A stretch of 12,092 nt of DNA from Cyanobacteria bacterium UBA791 (GCA_002297005.1 DBIX01000070.1:1-12092), one strand, 5' to 3'; positions 1 through 6,610 are shown, counted from the stretch's first letter. The notes: a model not told the origin generated them from the sequence alone. Made by a program: numbers and translations.

Positions 1-1
1 A

Positions 2-973
2 ATATTATTTTTGTACGACTTTATTAAAGAAAAACAAGACCTTAAGAATTTAATAATTCCGTTAATAATATTTGTACTTGGAGGAGGTTTAATATTATAT
101 CTTTTAGTCGGTTCTGATGCGACTGCAATAACTGATTATAAAGGTTTTTCTATTTTTAAAGAGGATGTTGTTCTATGGTATTTTATTCCAACGATATTAT
201 GTATAATCGCATCAATCTTTTTAATGAGAAAATCTCCTAAAGCCTTGTTCTTTTTAGGGTTTACCTATCTTGCTTTAACGTATTGCAGTATATTCAAATA
301 TTATGGACATTATTGGAATCATTATTTTTATTATATTTATTTAATACTAGTCATTTGGCTAGGTATGGAAAAAGAAAAATCTTCAAAACCTTTAATGATA
401 GTTTTGGCGATTATTTCTCTTTTAAATATTAGTAGTTATGGAACAATAAATGAAAACACCAAGAATATATCTTTAAAAGGTATGTCAGATATTATGATTA
501 AAGAAATTATATCTGATTCTAATTTTGAAAATAAGACAATAATTCTTGATGATATTGATTCTATTGGATTTAAATTGTTGCCGTATTCTAAGACAAAAAA
601 TATTAACGAAATTAGTTATTGCTCTGGTAAAGGTTATGATAGCAATATAAAAGATTTTCCACCTGAAAATGTGTGGTGTCATTTTAAAGATGAAGATACT
701 CTTATTCAGAATAATTCTTCAAAAAGAATTTCTTCTTTAATGGAGAACAAAGATGCTTTCTTGATTTTATATTTTAAACAAGGAATTTATCCTGAATGGC
801 TAAGAGAAGTTTTGAAAGAAAATTCTAATTTAGTTGCAAAAGTTGCCACTTTTAAAGATGGTAAAGTCCAAGGTAATTCTTTTACTTGGGATAATTTAAA
901 ACTAACACCTTACAAATGTTTTTCTTATGAAAAAACACAAGTTAAATGTATTTGGTATGTCGAAAAAAATTAA
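2..973 (+). CDS. C-terminal part of polytopic membrane protein, GT-C glycosyltransferase-like (5' end outside window)
   Basis: The frame is open from the first bases of the window, so the gene starts upstream. The TTG at 11 could be read as a start but has no ribosome binding site in view, and the frame continues before it. The visible part has about five hydrophobic segments in its first 150 residues, separated by short basic loops, then a soluble C-terminal domain of roughly 170 residues. An aromatic/His-rich stretch (YYGHYWNHYFYYIY) in the fourth segment resembles the late membrane helices of lipid-linked-sugar glycosyltransferases of the GT-C fold (PMT/ArnT type). The catalytic N-terminal loop with its acidic residues would lie outside the window, so the family call is an inference; O-antigen ligase-like or other envelope proteins are possible. 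The TAA stop overlaps by 4 bp the stop of the convergent emrB (shared TTAA). Confidence 0.6.
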   Translation: MLFLYDFIKEKQDLKNLIIPLIIFVLGGGLILYLLVGSDATAITDYKGFSIFKEDVVLWYFIPTILCIIASIFLMRKSPKALFFLGFTYLALTYCSIFKYYGHYWNHYFYYIYLILVIWLGMEKEKSSKPLMIVLAIISLLNISSYGTINENTKNISLKGMSDIMIKEIISDSNFENKTIILDDIDSIGFKLLPYSKTKNINEISYCSGKGYDSNIKDFPPENVWCHFKDEDTLIQNNSSKRISSLMENKDAFLILYFKQGIYPEWLREVLKENSNLVAKVATFKDGKVQGNSFTWDNLKLTPYKCFSYEKTQVKCIWYVEKN

Positions 974-2547
974 GAATTTTCCTTTGTTTCCATGTCTTCT
1001 TTCTTCATGTTTTTCAATAAGAAGATAAACGGAATAACGACAAAACACGCAATACCACAAATTCTAAAGGTTTCAATAAAGCCCCAAAGGTTTGCTTGTT
1101 TTAGCATTTCCCCGTAAAGAGAATATTGTGCCATATAATTTGCCATATCGGAAGACGTGTATTGACTCAAAGCTCCCCAAGTTGCTTGTAATTTTTGTTC
1201 AAAAATAGGGTTTAGTGGGTGTAAGTTTCCAACCAAATAGGCTTGGTGAATTTGTGCAAATCTTGTAATTAATGTACCTACAAGAGATGTGCCAATTGAA
1301 CCACCGATGTTTTTAAGCAAGTTTTGAACACCACTTGCATTTGTCATTTGGTCGTTGCGTAAAGTCATAACTGATAATGATATTACCGGAATCATTGCAA
1401 ATCCCATACCAAGACCGAATACAAAGTTTGGTATAACGATGTTCATACTTGAAATATCAAGGTTTAAGTTACCTAGCATTAAACCAGATGTACCAACAAG
1501 TACAAAACCTATTAAAATTAATAATTTGTTATTAACTTTATTTGTAAGTTGTCCGCAAAGTGCTAACGAAATAAAACTTCCGACACCACGAGGCATAATT
1601 GATAAACCACTTAAGAATGCATCATATCCCATTAGTGATTGTAAGAATTGAGGGAGAATAGCAAGTGATGCTAAAACAACCCCTTGAATTATAACTTGAA
1701 CTAGTGTACCGATTGAATAGTTTTTATCTTTAAAAATACTTAAATCAACAAGTGCATTTTTACTTTTTATCTGGGAAATAATGAATATTATCATTGAAAT
1801 AACTGATACTGCACTCAATTTACAAATCCAAGATGCGTTGAACCAGTCTGCGTTGTTACCTTTATCAAGAACAATTTGGAGTGATACAATCCATAAGGCT
1901 AGAAAGAAAAATCCTACGGCATCAAGCTTTACGCCTTTTTGTTTTTTAGCGTAAGGTGGGTCTTCTAATAATGTTTTAGAAATATATAAAGTTAAAAATC
2001 CGACCGGAATATTTATGAAGAAAATCCACGGCCAATTCCAGTTGTCGGTGATATAACCCCCTAGAACAGGACCAATGATTGGAGCCATTACAATTACCAA
2101 CCCAAATGCTGCCATTGCTTTACCACGTTGGTCTTTTGGAAATGACTCTAGCAATATTGCTTGTGAAATCGGTAATAATCCGCCACCACCGAAACCTTGA
2201 CAAATTCTTGCTGCAAGTATCATTTCTATTGAATTTGCGATACCACAACAGAATGACGATAATGTGAAAATCATAATACTTAGCATAAAGAAATTTTTTC
2301 TGCCAAGTAATTTACAGAACCAGTCTACAGTAGGAACTGTGATACCACTTGCAACTAAGTATGATGTCAAAATCCACATTGACTCTTCACGGCTTACCGA
2401 AAATGTACCTGCCATGTGCGGAAGTGCAACGTTTGCGATTGTTTCATCAAGTACAAACATAAATGCTGCACACATTGTTGGAATTGCAGCTATCCAAGGT
2501 CCATACTTAGGTTTCCATTCTTCAGTTGTAGTCGCTACTTCTGACAT
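970..2547 (-). CDS. emrB: EmrB/QacA-type MFS drug:H+ antiporter (DHA2 family)
   Basis: Inner-membrane proton-driven exporter of the 14-helix DHA2 branch of the major facilitator superfamily; it works with EmrA and a TolC-type channel to expel hydrophobic compounds. At 525 aa it is close to E. coli EmrB (about 512). Visible motifs: LDETIANVALP at residues 33-43 (DHA2 helix-1 motif), a loop 2-3 segment ending GRK near 82-84 (weak motif A), RICQGFGGGGLLP near 114-126, and the antiporter motif C APIIGPVLGG at 155-164 followed by the WPWIFFINIPVG block. The ATG lies inside the 3' end of emrA (13-bp overlap) with CAGGTAG a few bases before it, which implies translational coupling. The substrate cannot be told from sequence. 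No convincing terminator lies between this gene and the convergent membrane-protein gene, whose stop it overlaps. Confidence 0.95.
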   Translation of the reverse strand: MSEVATTTEEWKPKYGPWIAAIPTMCAAFMFVLDETIANVALPHMAGTFSVSREESMWILTSYLVASGITVPTVDWFCKLLGRKNFFMLSIMIFTLSSFCCGIANSIEMILAARICQGFGGGGLLPISQAILLESFPKDQRGKAMAAFGLVIVMAPIIGPVLGGYITDNWNWPWIFFINIPVGFLTLYISKTLLEDPPYAKKQKGVKLDAVGFFFLALWIVSLQIVLDKGNNADWFNASWICKLSAVSVISMIIFIISQIKSKNALVDLSIFKDKNYSIGTLVQVIIQGVVLASLAILPQFLQSLMGYDAFLSGLSIMPRGVGSFISLALCGQLTNKVNNKLLILIGFVLVGTSGLMLGNLNLDISSMNIVIPNFVFGLGMGFAMIPVISLSVMTLRNDQMTNASGVQNLLKNIGGSIGTSLVGTLITRFAQIHQAYLVGNLHPLNPIFEQKLQATWGALSQYTSSDMANYMAQYSLYGEMLKQANLWGFIETFRICGIACFVVIPFIFLLKNMKKEDMETKENS

Positions 2548-3572
2548 TTTTCTACCTGTTTGATTTTACAACCTTTATTTGCTGTATTATCTGCAACTCT
2601 TACTTTAGGAATTACTGACATTCCTGGAACTAATAAGTATTGGTCTTTGTCTATATCTTCTGTGAAAACGATTTTTACAGGAATTCTTTGTACAATTTTT
2701 ACGAAAGAGCCTACTGCGTTTTCTGGTGGAAATAAACTAGCTTTAGCACCTGAAGCTCTTTGAATACTGTCTACTTTACCTTTGAATTTGTGCTTTGGAT
2801 ATGTATCAACCTTGATTTCTACTGTTTGTCCAGGACGCATTTTTTCTAATTGGTTTTCTTTAAAGTTTGCAACTACCCAAACATCGTTTGGAACTATTAC
2901 AAACAAAGGACTTCCAACTTGTACATAAGCACCTTTTTCAACTCTTTTGCTTGATACTGTGCCGTCTTGCGGGGCATAAATCTTTGTATATGATAGGTTT
3001 AATTGAGCTTGATCTCTTTTAGCTTTCAAAACTTTAATATCTGCATCAGCAACATTAGTTTGGTTTTTTGTTAAAATAGCTTGTTCTGCGTTTTCTTGTC
3101 TAGCCTTTACGCTTTCGTATTTTGTAACTGCATTATCAAGCGTTTGTTTTGAAACAGAACCTGTTTCATATAATTTTGTATATCTGTCTACATCTTTTTT
3201 TGCAAGTGCAATTTCTGATTCAACTGCAGAAAGATTTGCTTTTGCAATATTTTGAGATTTTAATGCACTTTGATAATTTGCTTCTGCTTGTTCAAGTTTT
3301 ACCTTGTAGTCCGCATCATCAATTTCTGCTACCAAGTCACCCTCTTTAACAGCTTGGTTATCTTTGATATATACTGCTACAATTTGACCTGCAACTTTTG
3401 GTGCAACTTGAACTGTGTGATTCTCAATGTAAGCATCTTCTGTTGATTGATATTTCATTGCATCGTGAATTGCAATTCCTGTTGCAATAATTAGTAATGC
3501 TGAAACAACAATACCAATAGATTTTTTATAACTTTTCTTTAATTCGTTTTTTAGTTCTTTATCTTCTGTCAT
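2535..3572 (-). CDS. emrA: EmrA-like periplasmic adaptor (HlyD/membrane-fusion protein family)
   Basis: Membrane-fusion protein that bridges EmrB in the inner membrane to the outer-membrane channel. It has a short basic cytoplasmic N-terminus, one membrane anchor at about residues 17-38, then the first lipoyl half (STEDAYIENHTVQVAPKVAG at 43-62, VKEGDLVAEID at 75-85). A long Ala/Lys/Glu/Gln-rich coiled-coil hairpin covers about 86-195, then the second lipoyl half (YAPQDGTVSSKRVEKGAYV) and beta-barrel domain. The EmrA signature FPPENAVGSFVKIVQRIPVK is at 281-300. The length of 345 aa is normal. AGGAGA sits 8 bp before the ATG. It lies 21 bp downstream of marR and overlaps emrB, so the three form one transcript. 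The final residues (…CKIKQVEKCQK) are read through the emrB start region. Confidence 0.95.
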   Translation of the reverse strand: MTEDKELKNELKKSYKKSIGIVVSALLIIATGIAIHDAMKYQSTEDAYIENHTVQVAPKVAGQIVAVYIKDNQAVKEGDLVAEIDDADYKVKLEQAEANYQSALKSQNIAKANLSAVESEIALAKKDVDRYTKLYETGSVSKQTLDNAVTKYESVKARQENAEQAILTKNQTNVADADIKVLKAKRDQAQLNLSYTKIYAPQDGTVSSKRVEKGAYVQVGSPLFVIVPNDVWVVANFKENQLEKMRPGQTVEIKVDTYPKHKFKGKVDSIQRASGAKASLFPPENAVGSFVKIVQRIPVKIVFTEDIDKDQYLLVPGMSVIPKVRVADNTANKGCKIKQVEKCQK

Positions 3573-3593
3573 TTTATAATTTCTCCTATGACG

Positions 3594-4076
3594 TTAAATA
3601 TTAAATTCTACGATTTCTGATAATGCTTGTTCTAGTTGAACTAGCGTATCTCTTAAATCAAATAATTGTTCTTCTGAAAACTTTTCTAACAATTTATCCA
3701 TAACTTTATCCATTATTGCAAATTGTGTTTCATAAAGCTTTTTACCCGCTTTTGTAACTCTTAATCTTCTAACAAGTCTATTGTTTTTTGTATCGTTTGT
3801 TCTTGTGATATAACCTTTTTCTTCTAAAGAGTTAAGGATTCTACCAGTTCTAACTCTATCTCTCAAAATCAATTTTGCTAAATCACGTTGACAAATGTCT
3901 GGGTGATTTAGGATTTGATTTATTGCACAAAATTCGTCGTGAGTAATGTCTACATTTCTTATTTCAAAAAAGTTTTTAGCTAATTGGTCTGTATATATAG
4001 ATAATTTTTGTATCATATAAAAAGCAGATTTGCTAAAATCCTTACGAGCTTCTTCTACTATTTGTTTTGTTGTCAT
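3594..4076 (-). CDS. MarR-family transcriptional regulator of the efflux operon
   Basis: A 160-aa winged-helix regulator, the usual MarR length. The winged HTH spans about residues 45-110: HDEFCAINQILNHPDICQRD leads into helices 2-3 with the recognition segment RDRVRTGRILNSLEEKGYI, and the wing is TRTNDTKNNRLVRRLRVTKAG. The helices before and after (about 10-40 and 115-155) would form the dimer interface. It is the first gene of the marR-emrA-emrB unit and is divergent from the outer-membrane channel gene. By analogy with MarR and EmrR/MprA it probably represses both sides of the 123-bp intergenic region and is released by a small-molecule ligand; this is inference. A G-rich AGGGGTAAG lies just upstream of the ATG as ribosome binding site. 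Confidence 0.92.
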   Translation of the reverse strand: MTTKQIVEEARKDFSKSAFYMIQKLSIYTDQLAKNFFEIRNVDITHDEFCAINQILNHPDICQRDLAKLILRDRVRTGRILNSLEEKGYITRTNDTKNNRLVRRLRVTKAGKKLYETQFAIMDKVMDKLLEKFSEEQLFDLRDTLVQLEQALSEIVEFNI

Positions 4077-4100
4077 TTCTTACCCCTAGCCTGTTTGGAT

Positions 4101-4166
4101 TTGTTACATAGAAAACTTGTTTCAAAAAATACATGTTGCATTTGTAACAAAGATATGGTAACATGT
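4101..4166. promoter_or_regulatory. Candidate MarR operator/promoter region between marR and the channel gene
   Basis: The 123 bp between the divergent starts contain repeated TGTTAC/GTAACA boxes: TGTTAC at 4102-4107, GTAACA at 4144-4149 and 4158-4163, and a TGTTGC variant at 4134-4139. The 8-mer TTGTTACA (4101-4108) is inverted as TGTAACAA (4143-4150), and ACATGTT (4131-4137) is inverted as AACATGT (4160-4166). A weak sigma-70-like pair for the + strand gene, TTGCAT (4136-4141), 17 bp, TAACAT (4159-4164), lies inside the second repeat, so a bound regulator would block it. The box at 4101-4108 is 25 bp from the marR start and would suit autoregulation. Boxes are seen in the sequence; the binding protein is inferred. 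Confidence 0.5.
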
Positions 4167-4199
4167 ACCCATCAGATTTGTCAAGTATGAGGTAAGATA

Positions 4200-5597
4200 A
4201 TGAATTTAAAAAGATTTACAGCAATTTTTATTTTGGCATGCTTTAACTTTACTTATGTTATGCCAGCTTTTGCTATTACCGAAAAAAATAATAAAAATAA
4301 TCAACAAACTGTTTATACTCATAAAGTTAAAAAATCTAAAAAAGAAAATGATGATTATAAATATGCTTATGTAAATATGGATTTTTGGAAAAAATTTAAT
4401 GACAAAAATCTAAATAATTATATTGATTTAGCTATTAAACAAAATTATGACCTTAAGATGGCTAGTTTAACTGTAAAAGAATATTATCAAAATATGAAAC
4501 TTCAATTTGCAAATGAATTGCCATCTGCTGGTGTTGGTGTTTCTCCAGCATTTGTGAATGCGATGGGTATGCAACCTGATGATTTTGTCGTGAATGTTCC
4601 CGCAATGTTTAATTATGAAGTCGATTTATTCTTGAAAAATAGAGATAAAACAAAAGCTGTAAAAGAATTATATAATGCATCTCAAGATGATGAAAGAGCT
4701 GCGTATATTTCTATCGCATCAGCCGTAGGTAATGTGTATTTTAATATAGTTAAACTAAATGAAATTATTAAATATCAAGAAAAAATCGTTAATTCTAGAC
4801 TTGATATTTATAATATGATGCTTGCAAGCAACAAAGAGGGTATCGTTTCAACAGCTGATACTGTAAAAGCTAATAAAGCTTATGTATATGGTGTTTCAGA
4901 TTTGATAGATTTGAAAAAATCTAGAGCAAAATTATTAGACCAATTCTGCGTACTAATTGGAGAAGATCCTAAAAATGGTGAAAACTTAGCATTTACACCA
5001 TTAAATCAAATTAAATTTACTGGTACTATTCCAACAGAAATTTCATCAGAAATTATCGTAGATAGACCAGATTATTTAAAAGCAGAAAAAATGATTAAAA
5101 AAGCTGGAATTGATGTAAGAGTTGCTAAAAAAGAATTTTTACCAACAATAAATCTTACTGGTCTAGCATTTTTAGATGCATCACATAGTATGTTTTCAAA
5201 AGAAACAACTTTAGCAGCTTTAGCACTAGGGGCTACGTTACCAATATTTACTGGTGGCTCGAGAATAGCTAATTTGAAATTGAAAAAAGTTCAATACGAT
5301 AAAATGCTTGAAAATTACTATAAAACAAATTTGACAGCTATCCAAGAAGTAAATGATGCACTTGCATCTGTAAAATATGATACTGACAAATTGAACGAAC
5401 ACATTAAACAACACCAACTTGAAACAAGAGATTTTGGCTATACAAAAGATAAATATAACCAAGGTATTATTTCAAGACTTGATTTAGTTCAAATGGAAGA
5501 AAATTTATTGAATGTAGAAAAGTTGATAAATTCAACACGTTCAGAATGCTACATCAGCTATATTGATTTGTATAAAGCTGTAGGTAGCAAACTATAA
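4200..5597 (+). CDS. Outer-membrane efflux channel, TolC/NodT (OEP) family
   Basis: Trimeric outer-membrane exit duct, presumably for the EmrAB pump encoded divergently next to it. The 465-aa length fits the family. The N-terminus is a signal peptide (basic NLKR, hydrophobic core, AFA at residues 23-25, a normal signal peptidase I site). An ILAC at 11-14 resembles a lipobox, and NodT-type channels are often lipoproteins, so lipidation cannot be excluded. Two OEP repeats are visible. The first has YEVDLFLKNRDKTKA (NodT-type YElDLwGrvr block) and a helix through VYFNIVKLNE. The second has DRPDYLKAEKMIKKAG, the LPIFTGGSR turn, IQEVNDALASVKYDTDKL and YNQGIISRLDLVQMEENLL, ending in DLYKAVGSKL. A GAGGT ribosome binding site lies about 7 bp before the ATG. 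The gene is followed by an intrinsic terminator. Confidence 0.93.
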   Translation: MNLKRFTAIFILACFNFTYVMPAFAITEKNNKNNQQTVYTHKVKKSKKENDDYKYAYVNMDFWKKFNDKNLNNYIDLAIKQNYDLKMASLTVKEYYQNMKLQFANELPSAGVGVSPAFVNAMGMQPDDFVVNVPAMFNYEVDLFLKNRDKTKAVKELYNASQDDERAAYISIASAVGNVYFNIVKLNEIIKYQEKIVNSRLDIYNMMLASNKEGIVSTADTVKANKAYVYGVSDLIDLKKSRAKLLDQFCVLIGEDPKNGENLAFTPLNQIKFTGTIPTEISSEIIVDRPDYLKAEKMIKKAGIDVRVAKKEFLPTINLTGLAFLDASHSMFSKETTLAALALGATLPIFTGGSRIANLKLKKVQYDKMLENYYKTNLTAIQEVNDALASVKYDTDKLNEHIKQHQLETRDFGYTKDKYNQGIISRLDLVQMEENLLNVEKLINSTRSECYISYIDLYKAVGSKL

Positions 5598-5645
5598 TAT
5601 GTTCTAATTCCGAGAGATATATTTGCTGAAATTAAATAGCAAATC

Positions 5646-5675
5646 AAGCCCTTTTTTCAAAAGGGCTTTTTTATT
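5646..5675 (+). terminator. Intrinsic terminator after the efflux channel gene
   Basis: A perfect 10-bp stem, AAGCCCTTTT (5646-5655) with AAAAGGGCTT (5659-5668), has a 3-nt loop and a run of T at 5667-5672. It begins 48 bp after the channel stop. A weaker stem, ATTTGCT (5621-5627) with AGCAAAT (5638-5644), sits just before it. On the - strand the hairpin lacks a good T run, so it mainly serves the + strand gene. Confidence 0.9.
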
Positions 5676-5716
5676 ATGTAAAATTATTCAATAAAATATG
5701 ACAGTTGAGCAAACAC

Positions 5717-5758
5717 GTTATTGCTAGGAGTTTACGATGTGGCAATCCAAAAAAACTA
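5717..5758. repeat. Degenerate dispersed palindromic repeat, copy 1 (ATTGC…GCAATCC type)
   Basis: The stretch starts GTTATTGCTAGGAG and ends GTGGCAATCCAAAAAAACTA. Its ends ATTGC/GCAAT are inverted, and it matches the later copy at 6575-6610 in layout and in the CAATCCAAAAA-ACTA tail. It resembles the widespread family of intergenic repeats of the form GTCATTGCGAG…GCAATCC. The last three bases are the complement of the TAG stop of the XRE gene, so the repeat abuts or supplies that stop. Confidence 0.55.
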
Positions 5759-5965
5759 TTTAAAAAACTTATAAATTTCAATATCTAAAGCTTCTGATAT
5801 TTGGATTAGTCTTTTTATGCTAGGCACTTTTTTACCACGCTCAATTTCTGATAAATAATCAGCCGAAATTCCAGCAAGTTCGCTTAGTTTTTCTTGCGTT
5901 AAATGCTTGCTTTCTCTAAAGTTTTTAATATTATTTCTTAGAATTTCAGTCGTGCTATTTGCCAT
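5756..5965 (-). CDS. Small XRE/Cro-family HTH transcriptional regulator
   Basis: A 69-aa protein made almost entirely of one HTH_3 domain (residues about 10-66). Helix 1 is RNNIKNFRESKHL, then TQEKLSELAGISADYLSEIE contains the helix-turn-helix, followed by the family-typical RGKKVPS and a last helix LIQISEALDIEIYKFF. It has no ligand or peptidase domain, so it is likely a dimeric repressor or autoregulator of its immediate surroundings. An in-frame TAA two codons before the ATG fixes the start at or after this point, and no Shine-Dalgarno sequence precedes it; a candidate promoter would place the mRNA start only a few bases before the ATG. Codons 1-5 (MANST) form one arm of a perfect 13-bp inverted repeat whose other arm leads the divergent small gene. 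The stop falls in the dispersed repeat at 5717-5758. Confidence 0.9.
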   Translation of the reverse strand: MANSTTEILRNNIKNFRESKHLTQEKLSELAGISADYLSEIERGKKVPSIKRLIQISEALDIEIYKFFK

Positions 5966-5987
5966 AATTTAATTTTAGTGATATTTT
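5959..5987 (+). promoter_or_regulatory. Candidate promoter for the 55-aa gene
   Basis: TTGCCA (5959-5964, 5 of 6 to TTGACA) is 17 bp from TATTTT (5982-5987, 4 of 6 to TATAAT). The -35 box overlaps the left arm of the 13-bp inverted repeat, so a protein bound there would block it. This comes from box matching only. Confidence 0.45.
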
Positions 5988-6007
5988 AATTTATATTTAA
6001 CAGGCAA
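5978..6007 (-). promoter_or_regulatory. Candidate promoter for the XRE gene
   Basis: On the - strand TTGCCT (6007 to 6002) lies 18 bp from TATCAC (5983 to 5978), each 4 of 6 to consensus. The -35 box overlaps the right arm of the inverted repeat, mirroring the promoter on the other strand. Transcription would start around 5971, leaving only about five bases before the ATG at 5965. That would agree with the absence of a ribosome binding site (near-leaderless mRNA). Confidence 0.3.
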
Positions 6008-6026
6008 ATAGCACGGAGAAAGTAAA

Positions 6027-6194
6027 ATGAAAAATTATGAAGATGTATTGGTTGATGTAGAAAAATATTTTGACCAATTAATTGATTTGCTAGATTTGAT
6101 GATTGAACACGATAATGTATCAATCAATAATGTAATGACTTTAAAACAATTAGCAGAAAGTGGTTTAAGTTCGATAAAAACTTTAAATATTTAA
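6027..6194 (+). CDS. Unrecognised 55-aa acidic helical protein
   Basis: An ORF of 55 codons from ATG to TAA with a good GGAG ribosome binding site 8 bp upstream, in the place expected for the partner of the divergent XRE gene. The protein starts MKNYEDVLVD and ends GLSSIKTLNI. It has 10 Asp/Glu against 4 Lys, no Cys, no signal peptide and no membrane segment. Residues 4-29 (…VEKYFDQLIDLLDLMIE…) form a strongly amphipathic leucine-rich helix, followed by a second likely helix at about 36-52. This suggests a small dimerising or protein-binding helical hairpin. I do not recognise a family. A role as antirepressor, antitoxin or partner of the XRE protein is possible from position alone. Confidence 0.65.
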   Translation: MKNYEDVLVDVEKYFDQLIDLLDLMIEHDNVSINNVMTLKQLAESGLSSIKTLNI

Positions 6195-6201
6195 CCTCTA
6201 T

Positions 6202-6264
6202 TCTAAACTTGTTTGGCTACTTTTTAAAAACTATTGTCACCCTGAACTTGTTTGACTGCTTTTT
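6202..6264. repeat. Imperfect direct repeat of 24 bp
   Basis: The 24-bp unit at 6202-6225, beginning TCTAAACTTGTTTGG, recurs at 6241-6264 beginning CCTGAACTTGTTTGA, with 20 of 24 bases identical and a 39-bp offset. The second copy forms the left end of the element described next; the first looks like an older, more degenerate copy of the same end. Confidence 0.7.
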
Positions 6265-6440
6265 CCGAAATCTATGATTTCGTGAAAAATGTCTGGTTTC
6301 TCCACAGGGTCTTTCCAACAAGAAATGGATAATTTTAACCTTAATACATTCTTAACTTGAATTTGTGCATTTACAATTGGTAAGATTCTGAATATACCCA
6401 ACCAACTAAGCCATGCACCAAGCACGCTTCAGAATGACAC
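6235..6440. repeat. Possible small non-coding palindromic element (about 205 bp) with imperfect terminal inverted repeats
   Basis: The left end TGTCACCCTGAA (6235-6246) is inverted at the right end as TTCAGAATGACA (6428-6439), 10 of 12 paired. Inside, TTTTTCCGAAATC (6260-6272) pairs with GATTTCGTGAAAAA (6276-6289) as a 13-bp stem with one bulged T and a 3-nt loop. ACAGGGTC near 6311-6318 is another piece of the same repeat vocabulary. The ends resemble the common CCCTGAAC…TTCAGAATGAC intergenic repeats. No transposase is present. Exact borders are uncertain. Confidence 0.45.
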
Positions 6441-6532
6441 AAAAGGTATGGTAAGTATTGTAGGTTGGGGTTTCTACCACAACAAATTTGAGTAAACCCT
6501 CACCGATTTTTTATGCACTCATAAATTCGTGC

Positions 6533-6563
6533 AAAAAATCTCCTCTCCCAGTATTGGGCGAGG
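6533..6563 (-). terminator. Likely intrinsic terminator of the histidine kinase gene
   Basis: Read on the - strand, CCTCGCCCA and TGGGAGAGG form a 9-bp stem with one mismatch and a 4-nt loop (6563 to 6542), followed by AGATTTTTT (6541 to 6533). It lies about 55 bp past the kinase stop. The repeat copy at 6575-6610 lies between stop and terminator. A second hairpin (6505-6540) shares the T run. Confidence 0.55.
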
Positions 6564-6574
6564 TTATCTGTTTT

Positions 6575-6610
6575 GTCATTGAGAGCGGATGCGAAGCAAT
6601 CCAAAAACTA
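6575..6610. repeat. Degenerate dispersed palindromic repeat, copy 2 (CATTG…GCAATCC type)
   Basis: The stretch begins GTCATTGAGAGCGG and ends GCGAAGCAATCCAAAAACTA. It matches copy 1 at 5717-5758 in both ends and in the tail after GCAATCC. Both copies lie in the same orientation directly behind the 3' end of a - strand gene, here 7 bp past the kinase stop. Confidence 0.6.

Larger units (their letters stand above)
5951..6015. repeat. Perfect 13-bp inverted repeat in the XRE / 55-aa gene control region
   Basis: CGTGCTATTTGCC at 5951-5963 is the exact reverse complement of GGCAAATAGCACG at 6003-6015, with 39 bp between the arms. The left arm is codons 1-5 of the XRE gene. The right arm is in the leader of the divergent small gene and its last base begins the GGAG ribosome binding site. 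Because the arms are inverted and transcription diverges, both mRNAs would carry the same 13-nt sense sequence near their 5' ends. A DNA operator pair for the XRE protein is the simplest reading, but this is inferred. Confidence 0.85.

Noticed and set aside
11..13. TTG as the start of the first gene
   Set aside because: The frame is open before it to the window edge, there is no ribosome binding site, and the protein looks like the middle of a longer membrane protein.
5633..5644. 12-mer TAAATAGCAAAT shared with 8521-8532
   Set aside because: An AT-rich 12-mer match is expected by chance in 12 kb of this composition, and the two contexts differ.
5756..6194. Classical toxin–antitoxin operon
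   Set aside because: The genes are divergent rather than overlapping, and the 55-aa protein matches no toxin or antitoxin family I know; position alone is not enough.
6237..6425. 62-codon open frame on the - strand
   Set aside because: It lies entirely within the repeat mosaic, crosses its hairpins, has no ribosome binding site and no recognisable protein pattern.
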